Source: Notoacmeibacter sp. MSK16QG-6
GTDB taxonomy: Bacteria; Pseudomonadota; Alphaproteobacteria; Rhizobiales; Rhizobiaceae
Direction of reading: 5' to 3'
DNA length: 64,000 nt
NCBI RefSeq assembly: GCF_024158145.1
Contig: NZ_JAMYXM010000002.1
Span: forward strand, 248,001-312,000
A program made the translations under genes and the position numbers. This document shows positions 36,155 to 44,575 of this stretch, piece by piece (within the stretch, counting starts at the first letter, position 1; each line of letters opens with the position of its first letter). A model generated the notes under the pieces. It ran no database searches. It was not told the origin of the DNA and saw only the letters and a program-made list of their open reading frames with translations.

Positions 36155-37026
36155 GAGGCTTCTCTTGCCAGCCGAATATTCTCTTCGACGTTCGAGTGCG
36201 GCTCTTCATTGTGAGCCATAGGCAGCGCTTCCGGTTCGGCAGATGCTGTCTCCAAGACCAATGCGCGCAAGACATTCGGACGATCAGGCAGATCGCGCGT
36301 GCCGCCTCCCATACCTTGCCTGCCCATCACGGCCGACGCAGGAGGCGCACGCGTCAAGCCGTCATGCAGATGCGCCGCGATAGCCGCGCCGGTCGGCGTG
36401 ACGCGCTCTCCGCCAATACCGTCCTCGACTACCGAAAGTCCTTCCAATAGCACCGCCGTGGCGGGAGCTGGCACCGGCAAAAATCCATGGGCAGTCTTTA
36501 CCAGACCGCTACCGAGTGGGAGTGGGCCGATGCTCCAGCCTGTGCCGCCTAAAGCGCCGATAATAGCGCCAGCGCCAACGACATCTGCCAGCGAGTCCCA
36601 ATCGGCGAGTTCATGAAAATGGACTTCGTCCAGCGGCAAATCATGCATGCGGGATTCGGCTTGAGCGATCAGCGTCAGGATCGCGAGGGCATGGCGCTGG
36701 GTCTCCGAAGAGATCGTCGCTTTCTCGATCCTTTTCACCAAGCTGGTGAAATATTCGTCGGGGCAATGCGTATGGTGATGGTGGGTCGCGGCTCTATGAA
36801 TCGGCTGCTTTTCCGATATCTCCACAGCGAAACGCGACACCGCCATGCCGCCACTCTTGCCTCGTATCAGCGTCGCCCTTGCGCGGTCTGGCGGCAACAC
36901 CGCCTCAATCTCCGCCAGAACAAAAGGCTCGATTTCGGGCAGAGCATCGAGCATCGCCGCGATGAACATATCGCCAGCAATCCCGCCAACCGGATCGAGA
37001 TGGATATGGCGGGAGGGGATGCTCAT
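36151..37026 (-). CDS. larC: LarC lacking its C-terminal domain (LarC1 only)
   Basis: 291-residue nickel-insertion protein of the LarC/DUF111 family. The N-terminal part is canonical: IHLDPVGGIAGDM (8-20), a histidine-rich metal loop THHHHTHC (81-88), VHFHELADWDSLADVVGAG (135-153) and VTPTGAAIAAHL. The C-terminal LarC2 domain (NIDDMTGE and KKGRP motifs), which carries the CTP site in the known protein, is absent. The chain ends about 30 residues after the VLRALVLET point where LarC2 normally starts. The stop overlaps the LarE start, so there is no room for a frameshifted extension. A separate gene at 50910 carries a LarC2 domain. Confidence 0.88.
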   Translation of the reverse strand: MSIPSRHIHLDPVGGIAGDMFIAAMLDALPEIEPFVLAEIEAVLPPDRARATLIRGKSGGMAVSRFAVEISEKQPIHRAATHHHHTHCPDEYFTSLVKRIEKATISSETQRHALAILTLIAQAESRMHDLPLDEVHFHELADWDSLADVVGAGAIIGALGGTGWSIGPLPLGSGLVKTAHGFLPVPAPATAVLLEGLSVVEDGIGGERVTPTGAAIAAHLHDGLTRAPPASAVMGRQGMGGGTRDLPDRPNVLRALVLETASAEPEALPMAHNEEPHSNVEENIRLAREAS

Positions 37027-38351
37027 CGATGAAGAGTTTCCCACATGCGATGATCGAGATTGCCATTCGCATCGAAGGCCATCTCCTGCGGTTCTCCAAG
37101 AATGTCGACGCCATGTCTGGAGGATAGCTCGTCCAGCAGCGTTTCGGAGGCGAGCATGTACTCCAAATGTAGCGAGTTGGGAATCCGCAGCATGGTGATA
37201 CGGTCGGGATCGCGTGCGCCGCAGGTCTTCACTGCAGCCATTATGGCGCTCCGATCGTCGGGCATGGAAACGGGAAGTGCGCCGGAACTGAGCATGTTTG
37301 AGGTCAGACAATTGGCGTAAACCGCCTCACGATCGAATGCATCGAACAGCCGGTCCGTTATGACATCCGCGCGCGCGACGCCATTGGCGTTTCCGCCGCT
37401 GCGCTCCGACACGTCGAGTACGGCGATACGGGTAATGTCGGGACCACCTGTAAGCGCGTCGGATGAGGCGCGACCTGTAATGTTGGGGTCCATGCCGGTA
37501 CCCGCATATTCCTTGCCGATCTCATCGACCACCAACACGTCGAGCGGGCCGGATGCCAATGGAGCATCGAGCGGGCCTAGAGGCAGCCGCGGCAGATTGC
37601 GCATGGCTTTCTGAAGAAGAGGCCGCTCAGCCTCGATCATGCCCTCAGGCGGCAAAACGACCACCTCGGAAAGGCGATCGTAAGCATTCTCGATAGTCCC
37701 GATGCCGAAAAGGATCGATGAACGCTCAAGCTTCACACGCGCCATATCGACAATAATCTGGCCAACCCAGTCAATTCCCCAGGCGTGGCAGTTATCCGCG
37801 CCGGACTGCTTGCCCAGGCCAATGGACAGCATTTTTATTAGGCCGCTCTCATTGGAATAACGGAATGAAGTATGGGGCTTGATACGGTTGAATAAAACGA
37901 TCCCGTCCGCCTCGTGAGCGAGACGGTCGATCACAACCGGCATACCGTTTTCCAGTCGGCCTACTTCAACAGTATCCATGGAAGAGCGGATCGGACAGCC
38001 GGCGCTTTCCTCGGTAACACCGAGCTTGGATAAAACCTTGACCTGCCCTTCAGCCGTCGCACCGCCATGGCTACCCATTGCCGGAACGATGAACGGTTCG
38101 GCGCCAGCTTTACGCAATTCCAAGACGATCGCTTTGACAAGCTGGTCCAGCGCGGCGATGCCACGGCTGCCCACGGTAATAGCCACGGACATGCCGGGAC
38201 GGATCTTGGCAGCGCAATCGCTCTCCTGCATGGCTTTGCGAACGGCTTCGGTTGGATCGCCAGCCTCTATCGCCTCGAAATGCTGCCTTATCGGCGCCAT
38301 ACGAGGCAGGCGCGTGCCCTCCAGCAGCTTGACATAGCCCGGCGTCGCCAT
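37023..38351 (-). CDS. LarA-superfamily nickel-pincer racemase/epimerase
   Basis: 442-residue LarA homologue. Expected residues are visible: Arg63 (GSRGI), His95 (MGSHGG), His160 (RIKPHTSF), the cofactor-binding Lys173 (SGLIKM) and the nickel-ligand His189 (DNCHAWG). LarA enzymes use a nickel-pincer nucleotide to move a hydride at C2 of 2-hydroxyacids. Here the gene overlaps a UxaA/GarD-type dehydratase gene upstream and larC downstream (ATGA at both ends). The substrate is therefore likely an aldonate or aldarate, epimerised at C2 for the dehydratases (inference). Confidence 0.88.
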   Translation of the reverse strand: MATPGYVKLLEGTRLPRMAPIRQHFEAIEAGDPTEAVRKAMQESDCAAKIRPGMSVAITVGSRGIAALDQLVKAIVLELRKAGAEPFIVPAMGSHGGATAEGQVKVLSKLGVTEESAGCPIRSSMDTVEVGRLENGMPVVIDRLAHEADGIVLFNRIKPHTSFRYSNESGLIKMLSIGLGKQSGADNCHAWGIDWVGQIIVDMARVKLERSSILFGIGTIENAYDRLSEVVVLPPEGMIEAERPLLQKAMRNLPRLPLGPLDAPLASGPLDVLVVDEIGKEYAGTGMDPNITGRASSDALTGGPDITRIAVLDVSERSGGNANGVARADVITDRLFDAFDREAVYANCLTSNMLSSGALPVSMPDDRSAIMAAVKTCGARDPDRITMLRIPNSLHLEYMLASETLLDELSSRHGVDILGEPQEMAFDANGNLDHRMWETLHR

Positions 38352-39892
38352 CAGCAGACAATCCCGATCGGCCAGGGCATGAATTCATTGGTGCCCATGC
38401 CGGAGATTTCGCTTTTCGTCGGCTCGCGACCTGAAGCATGCTCCAAGAGCTGCTCGAAAATCTCCCGCCCCAACGCCTCGACCGTCGTTTCGCCATCGAT
38501 GATGCGGCCGCAATTGACGTCCATATCCGATTTCATCCGTTCATACATGGGCGTGTTAGACGCCAGCTTCATTGTCGGAGCCGGAACCGAGCCAAAACAG
38601 GAACCACGGCCGGTCGTGAAACAAACCATATTGGCGCCGCCGGCGATTTGCCCTGTTGCTGCAGCCGGATCGTATCCGGGCGTGTCCATGAAAACAAATC
38701 CTTTAGCCGTTACCGGCTCGGCATATTTGTAGACGTCCATCAGGCCCGTATTGCCACCCTTTTTGGCGCCACCCAGCGACTTCTCCAGAACATTGGCGAG
38801 ACCGCCCGCATTGTTTCCCGGACTGACGCGGCCGTTAATCTGGGTATCCTTGCCGCTGTTATATTCGAGCCACCAGTTCATCCGGTCGACCAGCTTTTGC
38901 CCGACTTCCGACGAGACGGCACGCTGGGTCAATGTATGTTCCACACCGAAGATTTCCGATGTCTCGGACAGGATGGCGGTCCCGCCATTGCGCACTAGAA
39001 TATCCATCGCAGCGCCGAGTGCGGGATTGGCTGACAGTCCCGAAAATCCATCCGACCCGCCACACTGAAGGCCAACGGTGATATGTTCGGCTGAACAGGG
39101 CTCGCGATGGCACTCATTGGCGATGGGGAGCATCTCTTTGACAAGCTCGCGGCCAGCCGCAATGGCCGAGCGCAACCCATCGGTCTGCGAAATAAGCATG
39201 GTCTTCAGGCGCGGGCCGCGTTCCAGTCCCTGATCCTGCAGCAGTTCTTCCAGATCGTTCACCTCGCCACCCTGCGCAATAATCAGCGCAGCGCCCGTGT
39301 TGGCGTGTTTCAGATAGCCGCCAATGGTACGTCGAAGCAGTTCCATCGGCTCGCCGGTCCACTCCATCCCGTCGCCTTGCTCGTGGACATAAGGGACCAC
39401 GCCGTCGACCATCGGAAAGTCGGCCAGATCGGTCTCGCTGAAGGATTTGGCAATCTTGCGCGCGGCCGTGCTGCTGGCGGTGCTGACCACAAACACGCCG
39501 ACATAATTGCGCGTGCCGATCCGTCCGTCGGCGCGAACGATGCCGTCAAAGGTGGCCCGCTCGGCTTGCGGGATGAAATCGGTCGGCTCGTAGCGTGTAC
39601 TGAAGGCGTAATCCTTCACCACCTCGTCGAAGCGGATATTGTGGCTGTGCATCCAGGTGCCAGCCGGCAGGTCTTCGGCCGCATAGCCAATGACCGTATT
39701 GTATTTGAGAACCGGATCGCCCGCCTTGATGTCGTGAGCGGCGATCTTGTGACCGGCTGGCACTTCCTGCAGCGTTATGACGCTCTCGGACGGCACGTCC
39801 GTGCCTACCGGAACCGGCATGCGGGCAACGACGACATTGTCCTCCGGGTCCAGTCGGATAAATGGATTGACCGGGCTAGTATCGCTTTTCAT
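38351..39892 (-). CDS. UxaA/GarD-family dehydratase paralogue A (C-terminal motifs intact)
   Basis: 513-residue full-length altronate/galactarate-dehydratase homologue: SAF-like N-terminal domain (about 10-90) plus the large UxaA domain. It keeps LQCGGSD (275-281), SPGNNAGGL (357-365) and FTTGRGS (425-431). Three cysteine motifs found in E. coli UxaA and GarD are lost: the GC of the first strand reads TASS (138-141), HxYGC reads HEQGD (170-174) and GCE reads GGE (208-210). The neighbour at 39914 shows the opposite pattern. A GGAG precedes the ATG, and the stop overlaps the LarA start. Confidence 0.88.
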   Translation of the reverse strand: MKSDTSPVNPFIRLDPEDNVVVARMPVPVGTDVPSESVITLQEVPAGHKIAAHDIKAGDPVLKYNTVIGYAAEDLPAGTWMHSHNIRFDEVVKDYAFSTRYEPTDFIPQAERATFDGIVRADGRIGTRNYVGVFVVSTASSTAARKIAKSFSETDLADFPMVDGVVPYVHEQGDGMEWTGEPMELLRRTIGGYLKHANTGAALIIAQGGEVNDLEELLQDQGLERGPRLKTMLISQTDGLRSAIAAGRELVKEMLPIANECHREPCSAEHITVGLQCGGSDGFSGLSANPALGAAMDILVRNGGTAILSETSEIFGVEHTLTQRAVSSEVGQKLVDRMNWWLEYNSGKDTQINGRVSPGNNAGGLANVLEKSLGGAKKGGNTGLMDVYKYAEPVTAKGFVFMDTPGYDPAAATGQIAGGANMVCFTTGRGSCFGSVPAPTMKLASNTPMYERMKSDMDVNCGRIIDGETTVEALGREIFEQLLEHASGREPTKSEISGMGTNEFMPWPIGIVC

Positions 39893-39913
39893 CTTTCTAT
39901 CTCCAATTCCCGA

Positions 39914-41437
39914 TCAGGCCAGCACACCGATGGACCACGGCACGAATTCCGTCTCGCGCATGGTTTCATATTCGCTCTTGGTCTGCTTGCCGGAAGCAGC
40001 CTCCAGCAATGCGGCGAATACCGTCTGCGCGATGTCGTCGACAGCCTCTTGGCCAGCCAGCGCAGGCCCGCAATCGATGTCCATTTCGGCAGAGCGATGC
40101 TCGAATAGATGCGTAGTCGACGACAGTTTCAGCGTCGGTGAAGGCATGCTCCCAGCGACCGAACCAGTGGCCGTCCCCATGAGGATCATTGTCGCGCCGG
40201 TCGCAATCTGTCCGGTGATCGAGACAGGGTCGAAGTCGGGGCTGTCCATGAAAACCAGGCCCTTCGCAGCGCCCAGCGGTTGAGCGTAGCGACGGACCGC
40301 CGATAGAGGTGAAGACCCCTGCTTCGCAAGCGCGTCGGCACCCCGTTCTAGCAATGTCGTGACGCCATGTTTGGCCGCCGAGCGGGGCAGTCGCCCGGCC
40401 AGCACCGTGTCGCGTCCCCTGCTCCGCTCCTGCCACTCGTCCATGATGTCATCCAGCGCAGCCTTGGTTCCCGGCTCAGCCCGATCGCGCAACCCAGCCT
40501 CGCACCCGATGATTTCCGGCGTCTCCGATAGAATAACGGTGCCGCCACTGGCGACGATGAGGTCGGCAACGCGCCCCATGACCGGGTTCACGGTCAGACC
40601 GGACAGACCATCGGCCGTTGAACTCTGCAGACCAACGACAAGATTTTCAGCGGAAACGGTCTCTCGCACGCATTTATTGGCTTCCGGCAGCATCTCTTCG
40701 ATATAGCCGCGAGCAGTTTCGACCGCCTTGGCAACCCCTCCGACATCCTGCAACGTAACAGTTTTCAGCCGTTCGCCGACTTCCAGTTTTTCCTCTTCCA
40801 GGAAGACGCCGAGATTGTTGCGCTCGCAGCCGAGCGCCATAACAACCGCACCGAACACATTCGGATGCCGAACATAGCCCGACAGAGTGCGGCGGAGCAG
40901 ATCCATCGGCTCCCCCGTCATTTCCATGCCGCAACCGATGGCGTGAATAAACGGCACGACAGCGTCGACATTGGGGTAGGCTTCAAGCGTCTCTTCGTCG
41001 AATAGGTCTGCCGCCTGGCGCGCCGCCGTGGCCGCGCAATTGCCGACAATCAGCACGGCAATTATGTTGCGCGTACCGATCCGGCCATCGGCACGACGAA
41101 AACCGCTAAAACTGACGTGATCCGCATCGGGAACCGGATTGAGAGCCCGTGAAGCGCTTATCTCAGGCAGCTTGCGGTTTGCCGCCATATTTTCGATATG
41201 CACGATCTCGCCGGCAGCGATCGGTGCAATGGTCCAACCAATAATGTGTCCGTTCTTTTTGACGGCAGCACCCTCTGCCATATCCGTCAGCGCGATCTTA
41301 TGGCCACCCGGGACGGCAGTCGCGACGCGCAGCCCCTCCGGCGTAATCGATGTCCCTTCCGACAGATCATCGACAGCAACGGCGACATTATCGCCATCGC
41401 GACAGGATACAGGTGCAGCGTCCAGGGCAACGGTCAT
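39914..41437 (-). CDS. UxaA/GarD-family dehydratase paralogue B (N-terminal motifs intact)
   Basis: 507-residue homologue with the same domain plan. It keeps the three cysteine motifs (VGNC134, HAIGC169 and LGC204E) but has lost the later set: QCGGSD reads QSSTAD (271-276), SPGNxxGG reads PRSAAKHG (351-358) and TGRG reads TATG (422-425). Paralogues A and B together supply every family motif once. It is first in the six-gene operon, and A follows after 21 bases. The start at 41437 has GAGGA ahead; a long frame extension upstream is discarded. Confidence 0.87.
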   Translation of the reverse strand: MTVALDAAPVSCRDGDNVAVAVDDLSEGTSITPEGLRVATAVPGGHKIALTDMAEGAAVKKNGHIIGWTIAPIAAGEIVHIENMAANRKLPEISASRALNPVPDADHVSFSGFRRADGRIGTRNIIAVLIVGNCAATAARQAADLFDEETLEAYPNVDAVVPFIHAIGCGMEMTGEPMDLLRRTLSGYVRHPNVFGAVVMALGCERNNLGVFLEEEKLEVGERLKTVTLQDVGGVAKAVETARGYIEEMLPEANKCVRETVSAENLVVGLQSSTADGLSGLTVNPVMGRVADLIVASGGTVILSETPEIIGCEAGLRDRAEPGTKAALDDIMDEWQERSRGRDTVLAGRLPRSAAKHGVTTLLERGADALAKQGSSPLSAVRRYAQPLGAAKGLVFMDSPDFDPVSITGQIATGATMILMGTATGSVAGSMPSPTLKLSSTTHLFEHRSAEMDIDCGPALAGQEAVDDIAQTVFAALLEAASGKQTKSEYETMRETEFVPWSIGVLA

Positions 41438-41539
41438 CGGGAGTCCTCGGCCAGAATATCTTTGACGAGACATTAATGACCGTTGCGATACCGATCCAAC
41501 ATTATTAAGGTATTTCAACGATACCAGATACGCATCGCC
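41438..41539. promoter_or_regulatory. Divergent promoter region with ATACC-N16-GGTAT repeat
   Basis: Gap between the dehydratase/lar operon and the LysR gene. The inverted repeat ATACC (41488-41492) / GGTAT (41509-41513) has a size usual for LysR sites, and a further ATACC follows at about 41522. The LysR protein at 41540 would be the natural binder (inference). Confidence 0.45.
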
Positions 41540-42427
41540 ATGGACCTCAATCAACTCCGCTCTTTCGTCACGCTGGCCCGCGAATTGCACTTCGGTCGCG
41601 CAGCGCAAAAGCTGAATATGACCCAGCCGCCATTGTCGCGGCAGATCAGCAAACTTGAGGATAGTCTCGGGGTACGGTTGTTTGACCGTAGCAGTCATAG
41701 CGTCGAGCTATCTGCCGCTGGACGCCAACTGCTGCCAGAAGCCCTCACCATCCTTCAGAAATGCAGCCAGGTTGCCGATGACCTGCGGCGCGGATCCGAC
41801 GTACAAACAGGTGTTTTGAAGTTGGGCTTCATCGGTGCATCATCGTACCGCTTCATGCCAACCCTGCTCGACAAAGCGGCGAGAGATTATCCGGGCGTCG
41901 ATATCTCGCTTCACGAGATGACCGGTGCCCAACAGCTCGATGCCCTTTCGCTTGGCGAGATCGATATTGGCCTGGTTCGCCCTGTCGTCCCTCCGGCAAA
42001 CATCGTCTCAGTTCCCGTATGGACCGAGAAACTGGCGGTCGTTTTACCTCTGGACAATCCCTTGGCGCCGCGACGGCGTCTGACCATGAGTGATATCAGG
42101 GCTGAAAGGTTCGTCAGCTATCGCGCCGATGCGCCCTACATGCATCAAATACTCAATGGTATTTTTCGAGATGAGCAGGTGTTTCCGGAAATAATCCAGC
42201 AGGTCAATCACGCGCAGTCGATCCTGTCTTTGGTCAGTGTCGGAATGGGCATTGGGATCGTGCCGCAGGATGCCCGCAACGCCAGTTTCGACAATATCGT
42301 CTTCCGCAATCTGAAGCTCAGAAAACCCGTGGAAGCGGAACTGCACCTGATCTACCGAAGCGACAGTCCAAACAGATCGATCCCTCCATTCGCCGATCTG
42401 GCCAAGGCTATTGGCAATCAGGGATAG
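41540..42427 (+). CDS. LysR-family transcriptional regulator
   Basis: 295-residue LysR-type regulator with a canonical HTH (residues 1-60, KLNMTQPPLSRQISKLED) and an effector domain containing GFIGASSYRFMPTLL. The ATG at 41540 begins the family N-terminus MDLNQLRSF; the 19 codons before it are not homologous. It is divergent from the UxaA/GarD-lar operon and most likely activates it in response to a sugar acid (inference). It converges with tctA. Confidence 0.9.
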   Translation: MDLNQLRSFVTLARELHFGRAAQKLNMTQPPLSRQISKLEDSLGVRLFDRSSHSVELSAAGRQLLPEALTILQKCSQVADDLRRGSDVQTGVLKLGFIGASSYRFMPTLLDKAARDYPGVDISLHEMTGAQQLDALSLGEIDIGLVRPVVPPANIVSVPVWTEKLAVVLPLDNPLAPRRRLTMSDIRAERFVSYRADAPYMHQILNGIFRDEQVFPEIIQQVNHAQSILSLVSVGMGIGIVPQDARNASFDNIVFRNLKLRKPVEAELHLIYRSDSPNRSIPPFADLAKAIGNQG

Positions 42428-42463
42428 GTGCTCACGGTCGCCTATCGGCTCTCCGAATTAACA

Positions 42464-43948
42464 CTAGGCGCGAGAACGTCTTAGCAGCCGCAGTCCCCCA
42501 AGCGACAGGAAAAGCAAGAGGACCACGAAACCGAGAAATGTCGCAGATATCGGTCGGGTTACAAAATCCATCATATTGCCCTCGGAGAACATCATCGCGC
42601 GGCGGAAGTTCGTCTCGAATATCGGGCCGAGAATGAATCCGAGGATTAACGGCGCCAGTGAAAATCCAAACCGTTCAAGCAGATAGCCAAGAATAGCGAA
42701 TCCAAGCATCAGCCAGACATCGAAGACGCGGTTATCCGAAACGTAAGTGCCGACGACCATCAGCATCAGCAAAAGCGGGTTGAGAATTTGAGGTGGCGTC
42801 AGCAGCACTTTGGGAAAGAGCCGGATCGTGCCGAGTTGGATAACCAGCAGAACCAGCGTCGCGATAGCGAAGGCCGCATAGATCATTGACATCAGATCGG
42901 GCTGCTCCTGAAAAAGTAGAGGTCCGGGCTGAAGGCCGTGAATGGTGAAGCCGCCGATCAGGATAGCCGTCGCTCCATCGCCAGGAATGCCAAGTGTTAT
43001 GAGAGGCAAGAGCGCGCCGCCCACGCTGGCATTATTGGCGGATTCTGAAGCGTAAATTCCGCGTACATCACCGGTACCGAAGGCTTCCGGATCCTTTGCG
43101 CTCTGTTTGGCGGCGCCGTAGGCTAGGAGGTTTGACGCCGAACCGCCGATGCCAGGCAAAATTCCGATTCCGACGCCAATGGCTGAAGAGCGCAGCATGT
43201 TTTTGATGTTGTCACGGAATTCCCGGAGGGTAATGCCCTGTCCGGTCACTTTCAGTTTTGCGCCGGATGCAACGCTTGGCGAAAGAATACCGGAGATGAC
43301 CTGCGAAGCGCCAAACAGGCCGACCATCAGCGGCACGAGCGAGACGCCTGCCATAATGTCGATAATGCCAAAGCTCAGTCGAGCCGTTCCATCGATTGGC
43401 GCGAAACCCACCGATGCGATGGTCATGCCGAGAATGGCCGCTATCAGTCCCTTTATGAAATTACCGCTCGACAGAAAGACGACCAGTATGATGGCGCCCA
43501 GAGACAGCATCGCATATTCATGCGGCCCGAGCTTAACGGCAAAAGCCGAGATGGTCGGAGCGAAGGCAACGAGCACCATAAGACTGATCATCCCGCCAAC
43601 GGCGGAGGCGACCATAGCGGTGCCGAGTGCTTTCTGCGCAAATCCCTTCTGCGCAAGCGGATAGGCATCGAATGTAGTGGCGATAGACGACGGCGTTCCC
43701 GGAATACGGAGCAGTGTCGCCGATACCAGTCCACCGGTTACGCCGCCTATGTAGACGCCAATCAGCAGGGCAATCCCAAATTTTGTCTCAAGGGTGAAGG
43801 TCAGCGGCAGCACGATGGCGATAGCCATTGTGGCGCTCATCCCCGGCAGAGCACCCAGAACCAGGCCGAACAAGACGGCAAAGAGCATGAATAGCAGTAC
43901 GCTCGGCGTCATCAGCCAGACGATATTCGTTAGAAACATATCGAACAT
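42464..43948 (-). CDS. tctA: Tripartite tricarboxylate transporter large permease
   Basis: 494-residue TctA membrane protein with about 12 helices. The family signatures GALPGMSATMAIAIVLPLTF near the N-terminus and GILPGIGGSASNLLAYGAAKQ near 280 are present, with the ITLGIPGDGATAILIGGF repeat. It works with TctB and the periplasmic TctC to import carboxylates, using an ion gradient. It is last of three in the operon. Confidence 0.93.
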   Translation of the reverse strand: MFDMFLTNIVWLMTPSVLLFMLFAVLFGLVLGALPGMSATMAIAIVLPLTFTLETKFGIALLIGVYIGGVTGGLVSATLLRIPGTPSSIATTFDAYPLAQKGFAQKALGTAMVASAVGGMISLMVLVAFAPTISAFAVKLGPHEYAMLSLGAIILVVFLSSGNFIKGLIAAILGMTIASVGFAPIDGTARLSFGIIDIMAGVSLVPLMVGLFGASQVISGILSPSVASGAKLKVTGQGITLREFRDNIKNMLRSSAIGVGIGILPGIGGSASNLLAYGAAKQSAKDPEAFGTGDVRGIYASESANNASVGGALLPLITLGIPGDGATAILIGGFTIHGLQPGPLLFQEQPDLMSMIYAAFAIATLVLLVIQLGTIRLFPKVLLTPPQILNPLLLMLMVVGTYVSDNRVFDVWLMLGFAILGYLLERFGFSLAPLILGFILGPIFETNFRRAMMFSEGNMMDFVTRPISATFLGFVVLLLFLSLGGLRLLRRSRA

Positions 43949-43957
43949 GGCTATACC

Positions 43958-44515
43958 TCAGAGGAGATCGCCGACTGGAAGGCTGACCTCTAGAAGATGG
44001 GTCAGAACCAGCCCGACAGTCGCAGTTGTGGCGGCTGCGACGATGATCGCGACGACGATGTCACGGATGCCGCGCGTGCCGAGTGCGACAATCGAAAGAA
44101 AGAGAAAAACTCCAGTGGCGATATAAAAGCCGAGGTGCTCGAACGACCAGACATATACAATGCAGAGCATCGCAACGGCCAACAATCGCGGCAGCATCGC
44201 GCGTTCCTGATCGGCTGGATTATCGGGGGATTCGACGTCAGCGGCTTCGTCGCCGTCAGCGTTGTTGTACTCTTCAACGATCTGCAGAACATCCGCGCCG
44301 AGTGGTGCTGGACGCAACCCGCGCAGGAAAAGCGCTGCCGACAGAACGATCAGTCCGGCGCCATAGATCAAGGGCAAAAGCCACGGCCCCGGATCGCCGG
44401 GACTCAGTCGAGGCTCACCTGAGAGAAAAGGCTGTATCGCGACGAAAACCGCCAGTGCTGCAAACACGACGGATGCGACAAGATCAGCCGGCTTGACCTG
44501 CCTGGAATGAGACAT
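43958..44515 (-). CDS. tctB: Tripartite tricarboxylate transporter small permease
   Basis: 185-residue TctB with four hydrophobic helices (about 10-30, 42-62, 103-123 and 130-170) and a charged loop in the middle. It lies nine bases before tctA and after tctC, the standard gene order C-B-A. It has little sequence conservation, as usual for this subunit; the call rests on size, topology and context. Confidence 0.85.
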   Translation of the reverse strand: MSHSRQVKPADLVASVVFAALAVFVAIQPFLSGEPRLSPGDPGPWLLPLIYGAGLIVLSAALFLRGLRPAPLGADVLQIVEEYNNADGDEAADVESPDNPADQERAMLPRLLAVAMLCIVYVWSFEHLGFYIATGVFLFLSIVALGTRGIRDIVVAIIVAAATTATVGLVLTHLLEVSLPVGDLL

Positions 44516-44537
44516 CGCTTTTGTTCCTGGACAAAGG

Positions 44538-44564
44538 GGACGGCCCAGCCAAACCGGGCCGTCC
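44538..44564 (-). other. Intercistronic GC hairpin between tctC and tctB
   Basis: Perfect arms GGACGGCCC / GGGCCGTCC with a nine-base loop in the 60-base gap. There is no T-run. It is equivalent in position to the hairpins at the other binding-protein/permease junctions. Confidence 0.6.
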
Positions 44565-44575
44565 GGCAGAAGCTC

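Noticed and set aside
36140-36170. Programmed frameshift joining LarC to a LarC2 part, as in Lactobacillus
   Set aside because: The LarC stop overlaps the LarE start, and no frame downstream encodes LarC2 motifs before or within larE; the only LarC2 seen is at 50910.
42423-42446. GATAGG/CCTATC hairpin between the convergent LysR and tctA genes as a terminator
   Set aside because: Short six-base stem with a 12-base loop and no T-run on either strand.
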